Below, piece by piece: positions 55,665 through 64,000 of a DNA stretch of 64,000 bases. A program made the translations under genes and the position numbers. Each line of letters starts with the position of its first letter. Position 1 is the first letter of the stretch. A model generated the notes under the pieces. That model was not told the origin of the DNA. It ran no database searches and saw only the letters and a list, made by a program, of their open reading frames with translations. The DNA is from Papaver somniferum (Eukaryota > Streptophyta > Magnoliopsida > Ranunculales > Papaveraceae): NCBI RefSeq assembly GCF_003573695.1, contig NC_039358.1, positions 10,768,326 through 10,832,325 of the forward strand, written 5' to 3'.

Positions 55665-56959
55665 ATGGAGAAGATGGATTCTTTTTCTGCTGCTGCTGCT
55701 TCTAGTTTGTCTACACCGGCTTTGAGTTTGTATAAGATCGATGAAGATAGCTTAAGAGAGATATTTATTCGGTTGCCTATAGAATATATTTTTAGATTTA
55801 GTTGTGTATCAAAGCAATGTCTTTCGTTTACTGCGGATTCACGCTCTATGGCTAGAAAACGTAACAGTTTCACCCCTTTGGTACCCTGGGGATTCTTTTA
55901 TGAGTACTGTTATGGGGCTTGAAATTTGTGGCACCCAATAGTCAGTGAGATTCTTGCAGAATTATGATGGGTTTTGCTTCAGCTTTCTTCCTTCCAAGAT
56001 TTGTGACTGTGGATTTTTTGCGACTTTCGATTCAAGTTTGGTGGAGTGCCCGCTAAAGAAAAAAGATCATGAATATATTGCTATATTAGCGGCCAGCAGT
56101 AGCTTAGTTCTGTGTGCATTAGTAAATGTGTATGATTGGGAGAAAAAGACATATTATATCTGTAATCCGCATGACCCAACAGTATGTCACAATTCCTCAC
56201 AATCAGTCAGCAAATAAAATAGTTATACAAGGCTTAGTATGTCAATCTGATCCATGCTCGTCGCAATTAACTCCAGCGTCTTACAAGGTGCTTTTCGTAC
56301 CAGCTTTTTGCACTAGCAGTAGAACATTTGAGCTAGAAATTTACTGTTCTGATTTGGGTAGGTGGAATTCCTTTGAAGTTACAAGCTCTGAAGAAATTAC
56401 TTGGGATGGAATGCAGTGCAAAGATATAGTTAACCATAATGGTATCTCTTGCTGGATTGTTGAAGGAAATCGAGTTATAGCATATGATTTCAATACTGAG
56501 AATCACGAAATAGAAGACTCTCACCAGTGCAGGTTGATCAATTTGCCTGAAATCAGTGGACCTAATAGACACTTTGAATGCTTTGGGGACTCAGGAGGGC
56601 TACTCAGTTATAGCAGATGTCATGAGGGAATGTTACAGAATTGGGTATTGAATGAAGAAGAGTATAAGATAGGATCATGGGTTTGGCAGTTGGTTAACAG
56701 CTCCAACGTTACTGACATCTTACTGGATGAAGATTGCCAGGATGAGCGCGTCAGAGAACTATTTTCTACTGGTAATATGGTTTATGATTTGGAACCGCTA
56801 GCATTCACCCAAGTGGAGCCTGATACAATGATCTTGGGCTACGACGCTAAATTCATTTTTGCTTACAGCATCAAAACCAGAATACTCAGGGTTGTCACCG
56901 GAGAATATATACAATGGGTCTCCCCATTTGTGGTTGCGCCATGGCCAACGCCGGTTTGA
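55665..56959 (+). pseudogene. F-box protein gene A2, F-box intact but three frameshifts
   Basis: ATG 55665 ('MEKMDSFS') leads into an F-box ('KIDEDSLREIFIRLPIEYIF', 'CVSKQCLSF'). Relative to A1 it has a one-base deletion near 55918 (frame ends at TGA 55920-55922), another near 55948, and a one-base insertion near 56170. The long C-terminal frame 56126-56959 is otherwise open and about 95 percent identical to A1. As it stands only about 85 residues with the F-box could be made. The ORF ends at TGA 56959, as in A1. Confidence 0.85.
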
Positions 56960-57410
56960 TTATCATTTACTTGCCTGGGTTTCTTAGTTGAAATTACATT
57001 TTTCAAAATCTTGCATATTTCTTTTTACTAGATGAGTTTGAACTGGGCATCTATTTAAAGTAGTTAACTTATGACTGTTGTCTTTTATATCTTGTTTCCT
57101 TTTGAAATAGCAACTTTACTTATCAAGCCTAAGCATCATAACGAAAAACAACATATATACAAACCAAATTATTTAGCATCATAACGAAAAAAAAAAGAAT
57201 TCGGTATACCTGAGTTCTTCTTCAGCCTAAGCATCTCTCCTTTTGCGAATTTGGTTGTCATCTAAACGCAAGCACCACAAGATTGTGAACAGAAAATATC
57301 AACAAGAGCAAGACAGTCGACAACAATGGTTGAAAAAGAACTAATAACTCAAGAAAGGGCTAACAAATTTCGTAGCCAGCATCAGTTGTAAAATTTGGGC
57401 TTGAAATATT
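56960..57410 (+). other. 3' flank of F-box A2 up to U1 copy 2
   Basis: 56960-57120 matches 12571-12735 and 57135-57410 matches 23910-24160. The junction at about 57125 marks where this block lacks the 11 kb (hAT, tRNA, U2, Helitron, U6) found in block 1. Confidence 0.7.
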
Positions 57411-57573
57411 GGCAGGGGCAGCGCGGACGCGTTCCCCCTCAAGAACAAATTATGACATAAACTCTCCCTCAATGGGGAGATCTTACGCGAGCGCCCTTCC
57501 GAAGTGCAGTGGAAGTCACCAACCTAGGCCATGATCCTTCATGATCAACCATAGACCCCGTCCAAGTAAGTAT
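57411..57573 (-). ncRNA. U1: U1 spliceosomal snRNA, copy 2 (variant 5' end)
   Basis: 163 nt on the minus strand, beginning ATACTTACTTGGACGGGGTC. The usual sequence is ATACTTACCTGG, so the second C of the CC pair, which pairs with exon position -1 (usually G), is now T. The rest of the 5' end is standard, unlike copy 1. Loop I (gatcatgaagg), the Sm site ATAATTTGT and the terminal stem-loop are kept. Paired regions differ from copy 1 at several positions. It could be an expressed variant or an early pseudogene. Confidence 0.9.
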
Positions 57574-57597
57574 GTCTTCATGTCACATTTCAAGCTT

Positions 57598-57650
57598 CTC
57601 TTATAGGATCCTTTTCGTTATCTGTTTTCCTGTGTAATATATGTGGGACT
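57598..57650 (-). promoter_or_regulatory. U1 copy 2 promoter: USE and TATA
   Basis: The minus strand has AGTCCCACATAT (complement of 57639-57650), a USE changed at its last two bases, and CCTATAAGAG (57598-57607). Positions relative to the gene equal those of copy 1. The changed USE end may lower activity. Confidence 0.75.
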
Positions 57651-57874
57651 AGGACTATTATCATCTTTCTAACACGTACAACGCCCAAAGGCATTATGTC
57701 TAGGGTTTTAGAAACTAGAGGAGTTTTTTGCTTCATATAAGTCAGATACCAAAGAGTTGATATTGATGCATATATGCTGACGGGAAGGACCACTACTTGA
57801 CTACGGGAAAATAAAATAAAAACCTAACTCGTCTGCCACACACACTGGAAAAGACTAGAAATAAAGAAGAAACA

Positions 57875-59226
57875 ATGTCCAGCATTCCGGAAGATCTCTA
57901 TCTTCAAATCCTTATAAGGCTACCAGTGAAATCCACGTTTGTATGCAAGTGCGTCTGCAAAAATTGGTTAGATCTAATTTCTAATCATCTGTTTGTCAAG
58001 ATGCATCTTGATCTGAATATCCAAAAGAAGAACTATAATTACTTCTTTTGATGTGAATGGTTCATCTGACTTTATGCACTCCATAAGTTATGCTTCGTTA
58101 CTGGAAGTAGCGTCTACGGATGGATTTCATGATGGTGTTGTTAAAATGGAGTACCCATTCAATTCTGCATCTGAAAGTTTGGTTGAATTGAGAAGTTCAT
58201 GTAACGGTTTGGTTTGCTTAGTTTATGGTGATCGTTTCACCAACTTCATCTAATGTCTTTGGAATCCAGCCACCAATGAGTTCAAGGAACTTCCCGAACC
58301 ACCGTGTGAAAATTCGGAAGGAAGTGAGAACTGGAATTTGAAGAGTAATATCTGTGGTTTAGGTTATGATTACAATATGGATGATTACAAGTTGGTGAAA
58401 GTTGAAGGCAAGAGTGGATGAAGGATAGTTTAGTCTGTGTTTACATGCTGGGATCAAATTCCTGGAATTGCATTCAGTGACTGAGGCACAAAGGGACAAA
58501 TGGGGTCCCTAGACCCCACTTGTTTTTCCAACTCAGTGCTAAATAGCTCGGTTTTTTGGAAATTTTGGTAACTTATGGGGGCTAATAATATGACACAATC
58601 GGTATTTTTCCCTCACATAGGGTTAAATAGGTAGATTTTTGAAAGAGGCTTTTGGTTTGACCCCTCCACATAGACGTCTTGGCTCCGTCACTGATTGCAT
58701 TCAGACTATCCCTTATAGGTTTACTAATAGTAGAGGATCTGGGGTAATTATTAGTGGAGCTCTTCATTGGTTAGTCTATAGCTCGACCAAATGCACGACT
58801 ATCGTCTCCTTGTACATGAGGGACGAGAAATTTAAAGAATTGCAACTACCAGAACAACCTTTCGAAAAGAATCAGTTACACACTATGCGAGAATGGGGGG
58901 AGTGTCTATGTCTACTTTTTAATGATGATAAAAACGTTCAGTTTGATGTATGGGTGATGCAGGAGTATGGAGTTCAAGATTCTAGGCCTAAATATTTTTC
59001 CATTACCCTCAAATCGGTTGCGAGTTATTCCTTTGTGAGTCTGATGTGGGTTTTCAAGACTGGCAAAATTCTACTTAAGATTTTTAGTTACTTAGTTCTA
59101 TATAACCCGAGGAATGCAAGTACTCTTACATGGATGAGCAAGAACCGAAAAATGTAGGTGACCAAAGCTGAGAACTATGTTGAAAGCTTGGTTTCACTGA
59201 ATTCTGGTACTTATGTGGGCAGATAG
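57875..59226 (+). pseudogene. F-box protein gene B2, broken
   Basis: Same structure as B1: F-box from ATG 57875, the same extra T (near 58049), FBA blocks in the shifted frame from 58053, a new TAA near 58251 (atctaatg for atcttatg), the same MITE, then FBA sequence to the TAG at 59224-59226 with an extra TAG at 59155-59157. The block 58639-59157 is open but starts inside the MITE. It is the founder-position unit of array 2. Confidence 0.85.
58475..58693 (+). mobile_element. 219-bp hAT-type MITE inside F-box B2 (orthologous insertion)
   Basis: CAGTGACTGAG ... CTCCGTCACTG with target duplication ATTGCATT on both sides (58467-58474, 58694-58701). It has the same length and site as the MITE in B1, so it was inserted before the block duplication. 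Confidence 0.88.
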
Positions 59227-61633
59227 AAAACTAGAGGCGCCATGATGAAGAAACATGAGGTACACGCGGAGGAGTACACGCTGGGATGAAATTCCTGGAA
59301 TTGCATTCAGACAATCCCCTATAGGTTTACTTATAGTAGAGGATCTGGGGTAATTATTAGTGGAGCTCTTCATTGGTTAGTCTATACCTCGACCAAATCC
59401 ACGGCTATCGTGTCCTTGGACATGACAAACGAGAAATTTAAAGAATTGCAACTACCTGAACAACCTTTAGAAAAGAAGCAGTTACACACTATGGGAGAAT
59501 GGGGAGTGTCTATGTCTACTTTTTAATGATGATAAAAACGTTCAGTTTGATGTATGGGTGATGCAGGAGTATGGAGTTCAAGAATCTTGGTCTAAACATT
59601 TTTCCATTACCCTCAAATCGGTTGCGAGTTATTTCTTTGTAAGTCTGATGTGGGTTTTCAAGACTGGTAAAATTCTACTTAAGATATCTAGTTACTTAGT
59701 TCTATATGACCCGAGGAATTCAAGTAGTCTGACATGGGTGAGCAAGAACCGAAAAATGTGGGTGACCGAAGCTGAGAACTATGTTGAAAGCTTGGATTCA
59801 CTGAATTCTGGTACTTATGTGGGAAGATAGAAAACTAGAGGCGCCATGATGAAGAAACATGAAGTACACGCGGAGGAGTACATGCTGGGATCAAATTCCT
59901 GGAATTGCATTAAGACTATCCCCTATAGATTTACTTATATTAGAGGATCTGGGGTAATTATTAGTGGATCTCTTCATTGGTAAGTCTATACCTCGACCAA
60001 ATCCACGTCTATGGTCTCCTTGGACATGAACGACGAGAAATTTAAAGAATTGAAACTACCAGAACAACCTTTCGAAAAGAAGCAGTTGAACACTATGGGA
60101 GAATGGGAGGAGTGTCTATGTCTACTTTTTAATGATGATAAAAACGTTCAGTTTGATGTATGGGTGATGCAGGAGTATGGAGTTCAAGATTCTTGGTCTA
60201 AGCATTTTTCCATTACCCTCAAATCGGTTGCGAGTTATTCCTTTGTGAGTCTGATGTGGGTTTTCAAGACTGGTAAAATTATACTTAAGATTTCTAGTTA
60301 CTTAGTTTTATATGACCCGATGAATGCAAGTAGTCTGACATGGATGAGCAAGAACCGAAAAATGTGGGTGACCGAAGCTGAGAACTATGTTGAAAGCTTG
60401 GTTTCACTGAATTCTGGTACTTATGTAGGCAGATAGAAAACTAGTGGCGCCATGGTGAAGAAACATGAAGTAAACGCGGAGGAATACACGTTGGAATCAA
60501 ATTCCTAGAATTGCATGCAGACTATCACCTATAGGTTTACTTATAGTAGAGGATCTGGGGTAATTATTTGTGGAGCTCTTCATTGGTTAGTCTATACCTC
60601 GACCAAATCCACGGCTATCGTTTCCTTGGACATGAGCGACGAGAAATTTAATGAATTGCAACTACCAGAAAAACCTTTCGAAAAGAAGCAGTTACACACT
60701 ATGGGAGAATGGGAGGAATGTCTATGTCTACTTTTTAATGATGATAAAAACTTTAAGTTTGATGTATAGGTGATGCAGGAGTATGGAGTTCAAGATTCTT
60801 GGTCTAAACATTTTTCAATTACCCTCGAATCGGTTGCGAGTCATTCCTTTCTGAGTCTGATGTGGGTTTTCAAGACTAGTAAAATTATACTTAAGATTTC
60901 TAGTTACTTAGTTTTATATGACCCGATGAATGCAAGTAGTCTGACATGGATGAGCAAGAACCGAAAAATGTGGGTGACCGAAGCTGAGAACTATGTTGAA
61001 AGCTTGGTTTCACTGAATTCTGGTACTTATTTGGGCAGATAGAAAACTAGAGGCGTCATGATGAAAAAACATGAAGTAAACGCGGAGGAGTACACGCTGG
61101 AATCAAATTCCTGGAATTGCATTCAGACTATCCCTTATAGGTTTACTTATAGTAGAGGATCTGGGGTAATTATTAGTGGATCTCTTCATTAGTTAGTCTA
61201 TACCTCGACCAAATCCACGGCTATCATCTCCTTGGACCTGAGCGACGAGAAATTTAAAGAATTGCAACTACCAGAACAACCTTTCGAAAAGAAGCGGTTA
61301 CAGACTGTGGGAGAATGGGAGGAGTGTCTATGTCAACTTTTTAATGATGATAAAAACGTTCAGTTTGATGTATGGGTGATGCAGGAGTATGGAGTTCAAG
61401 ATTCTTGGCCTAAACATTATTCCTTTGTGAGTCTGATGTGGGTTTTCAAGACTGGTAAAATTCTACTTAAGATTTCTAGTTACTTAGTTCTATATGACCC
61501 GAGGAATGCAAGTAGGCTGACATGGATGAGCAAGAACCGAAAAATGTAGGTGACCGAAGCTGAGAACTATGTTGAAAGCTTGGTTTCACTGAATTCTGGT
61601 ACTTATGTGTGAAGATAGAAAACTAGAGGCGTG

Positions 61634-62194
61634 ATGATGAAGAAACATGAAGTAAACGCGGAGGAGTACACGCTGGGATCAAATTCCTGGAATTGCATTC
61701 AGACTATCCCCTATAGGTTTACTTATAGTAGAGGATCTGGGGTAATTATTAGTGGATCTCTTCATTGGTTAGTCTATACCTCGACCAAATCCACGACTAT
61801 CATCTCCTTGGACCTGAGCGACGAGAAATTTAAAGAATTGCAACTACCAGAACAACCTTTCGAAAAGAAGCGGTTACATACTATGGGACAATGGGAGGAG
61901 TGTCTATGTCTACTTTTTAATGATGATAAAAACGTTCAATTTGATGTATGGGTGACCCAGGAGTATGGAGTTCAAGATTCTTGGCCTAAACATTATTCCT
62001 TTGTGAGTCTGATGTGGGTTTTCAAGACTGGTAAAATTCTACTTAAGATTTCTAGTTACTTAGTTCTATATGACCCGAGGAATGCAAGTAATCTGATATG
62101 GATGAGCAAGAACCGAAAAATATGGGTGACCGAAGCTGAGAATTTTGTTGAAAGATTGGTTTCACTGAATTCTTGTACTTATGTGGGCAGCTAG
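61634..62194 (+). CDS. FBA-domain ORF, array 2 (186 aa, 576-bp type)
   Basis: Open over a whole unit, ending 'SLNSCTYVGS' and TAG. It carries the ten-codon deletion ('SWPKHYSFVSLMWVF'). Landmarks are as in the array 1 units. It has no promoter or F-box of its own, and its status as a gene is unproven. Confidence 0.4.
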   Translation: MMKKHEVNAEEYTLGSNSWNCIQTIPYRFTYSRGSGVIISGSLHWLVYTSTKSTTIISLDLSDEKFKELQLPEQPFEKKRLHTMGQWEECLCLLFNDDKNVQFDVWVTQEYGVQDSWPKHYSFVSLMWVFKTGKILLKISSYLVLYDPRNASNLIWMSKNRKIWVTEAENFVERLVSLNSCTYVGS

Positions 62195-63391
62195 AAAACT
62201 AGAGGCGCCATGATGAAGAAACATTAAGTAAACACGGAGGAGTACACGCTGGAATAAAATTCCTGGAATTGCATTCAAACTATCCCCTATAGGTTTACTT
62301 ATAGTAGAGGATCTGGGGTAATTATTAGTGTATATCTTCATTGGTTAGTTTATACCTTGACCCAATCCACGGCTATCGTATCCTTGGACATGAGCGACGA
62401 GAAATTTAAAGAATTGCAACTACCAGAACAACCTTTCAAAAAGAAGCGGTTACACACTATGAGAGAATGGGAGGAGTGTCTATTTCTACTTTTTAATGAT
62501 GATAAAAACGTTCAGTTTGATGTATGGGTGATGCAGGATTATGGAGTTCAAGATTCTTGGTCTAATCATTTTTCCATTACCCTCAAATCGGTTGCGAGTT
62601 ATTCCTTTATGAGTTTGATGTGGGTTTTCAAGACTGGTAAAATTCTACTTAAGATTTCTAGTTACTTAGTTTTATATGACCCGAGGAATGCAAGTAGTCT
62701 GACATGGATGAGCAAGAACCGAAAAACGTGGGTGACCGAAGCTGAGAACTATGTTGAAAGCTTGGTTTCACTGAATTCTGGTGCTTATGTGGGCAGATAG
62801 AAAACTAGAGGCGCTATGATGAAGAAACATGAAGTAAACGCGGAGGAGTACATGCTGGGATCAAATTCCTGGAACAGCATTCAGACTATCCCATATAGGT
62901 TTACTTATAGTACAGGATCTGGGGTAATTATTAGTGGAGCTCTTCATTGGTTAGTCTACACCTCGACCAAATCTACGGCTATCGTCTCCTTGGACATGAG
63001 CGACGAGAAATTTAAAGAATTGCAACTACCAGAACAACCTTTCGAAAAGAAGCAGTTACACACTATGGGAGAATGGGAGCAGTGTCTATGTCTACTTTTT
63101 AATGATGATAAAAAGGTTCAGTTTGATGTATGGGTGATGCAGGAGTATGGAGTTCAAGAGTCTTGGTCTAAACATTATTCCTTTATGAGTCTGATGTGGG
63201 TTTTCAAGACTGGTAAAAATCTACTTAAGATTTCTAGTTACTTAGTTCTATATGACCCGAGGAATGCAAGTAGGCTAACATGGATGAGCAAGAACCGAAA
63301 AATGTAGGTGACCGAAGCTGAGAACTATGTTGAAAGCTTGGTTTCACTGAATTCTGGTACTTATGTGGGAAGATAGAAAACTAGAGGCGCC

Positions 63392-63952
63392 ATGATGAAG
63401 AAACATGAAGTAAACGCGGAGGAGTACACACTGGGATCAAATTCCTGGAATTGCATTCAGACTATCCCCTATAGGTTTACTAATAGTAGAGGATCTGGGG
63501 TAATTATTAGTGGATCTCTTCATTGGTTAGTCTATACCTCGACCAAATCCACGGCTATGATCTCCTTGGACATGAGCGACGAGAAAGTTAAAGAATTGCA
63601 ACTACCAGAACAACCTTTCGAAAAGAAGCAGTTACACACTATGGGAGAATGGGAGCAGTGTCTATGTCTACTTTTTAATGATGATAAAAAGGTTCAGTTT
63701 GATGTATGGGTGATGCAGGAGTATGGAGTTCAAGAGTCTTGGTCTAAACATTATTCCTTTATGAGTCTGATGTGGGTTTTCAAGACTGGTAAAAATCTAC
63801 TTAAGATTTCTAGTTACTTAGTTCTATATGACCCGAGGAATGCAAGTAGTCTGACATGGATGAGCAAGAACCAAAAAATGTGGGTGACCAAAGCTGAAAA
63901 TTATGTTGAAAGATTGGTTTCACTGAATTCTGGTACTTATCTGGGCAGCTAG
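63392..63952 (+). CDS. FBA-domain ORF, array 2 last complete unit (186 aa)
   Basis: Open from ATG to TAG, 576-bp type. The preceding unit (62816) is the same but has TAG at 63305-63307, giving 163 residues. In frame with that unit and with the next start at 63968. Confidence 0.4.
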   Translation: MMKKHEVNAEEYTLGSNSWNCIQTIPYRFTNSRGSGVIISGSLHWLVYTSTKSTAMISLDMSDEKVKELQLPEQPFEKKQLHTMGEWEQCLCLLFNDDKKVQFDVWVMQEYGVQESWSKHYSFMSLMWVFKTGKNLLKISSYLVLYDPRNASSLTWMSKNQKMWVTKAENYVERLVSLNSGTYLGS

Positions 63953-64000
63953 AAAACTAGAGGCGCCATGATGAAGAAACATGAAGTAAACGCGGAGGAG

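Larger units (their letters stand above)
59241..64000 (+). repeat. Tandem FBA-domain array 2 (at least eight complete units, continues off the edge)
   Basis: Units start at 59241, 59846, 60452, 61058, 61634, 62210, 62816, 63392 and 63968. Steps are 605, 606, 606, 576, 576, 606, 576 and 576 bp. The 576-bp units lack ten codons (from 'HFSITLKSVASYSF' to 'HYSF'), an in-frame deletion. Several units are fully or almost open; others have single stops (for example 60767, 61547, 63305). The end of the array is not in the window. Confidence 0.92.

Overview
The window is plant nuclear DNA: spliced genes with GT-AG introns, plant-type snRNA promoters (an upstream sequence element, USE, plus TATA), F-box and glutamate-receptor-like genes, and dense nested plant transposons. 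A eudicot is likely. A Ranunculales or Papaver-like genome is only an impression. Most of the window is repeats and broken gene copies.

Layout. 1-1477: 3' end of a SIRE-type Copia element with part of its LTR. 1478-11089: a head-to-tail concatemer of a short-LTR chromovirus (Reina-like Gypsy) with four LTRs about 2385 bp apart; it ends inside the 5' UTR intron of an F-box gene copy (A1, 11458-12570). 13304-18170: a hAT transposon with 8-bp target duplication and a nearly intact transposase gene. 18260-24400: an RNA gene cluster holding tRNA-Gly(GCC), U2 snRNA, a U1 3' fragment, U6 snRNA (minus) and U1 snRNA (minus), with Helitron and PPR remnants between them. 24624-32796: an F-box pseudogene (B1) followed by a tandem array of its F-box-associated (FBA) domain, 11 full units and one cut unit of about 605 bp. 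32797-45126: a minus-strand SIRE Copia fragment whose 5' LTR is split by a gag-only Athila/Tat-like Gypsy element (34900-43842, TSD TTATC). 45127-47300: leader and LTR of a third minus-strand retroelement. 47540-47960: RNase H-domain relic. 49347-53012: an apparently intact five-exon glutamate receptor-like (GLR) gene of 961 residues. 53775-55258: non-autonomous Mutator-like element with 183-bp TIRs and 9-bp TSD. 55268-64000: a second copy of the F-box A / U1 / F-box B / FBA-array block, running off the right edge.

The two blocks (11090-32796 and 55268-64000) are a segmental duplication. They share gene order, a 219-bp hAT MITE at the same site and the same frameshift in F-box B, so those predate the duplication. 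The first block also holds about 11 kb (hAT, tRNA, U2, Helitron relic, U6) that the second lacks. Since then the FBA units expanded separately, and the A copies acquired complementary damage: A1 lost the F-box but keeps its C-terminal frame, A2 keeps the F-box but has three frameshifts.

Best leads: (i) the two full-length U1 genes keep recognisable promoters but have changed 5' ends in the bases that pair with the exon side of 5' splice sites; (ii) the FBA arrays, mostly with unit lengths divisible by three and 186-196 residue ORFs separated by a single TAG and an open linker; (iii) the LTR-retrotransposon concatemer with an in-frame gag::RNase H fusion; (iv) an Athila-type 3' end carrying an extra primer-binding-site segment between two LTR termini. 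All calls are from reading the sequence; no searches were run.
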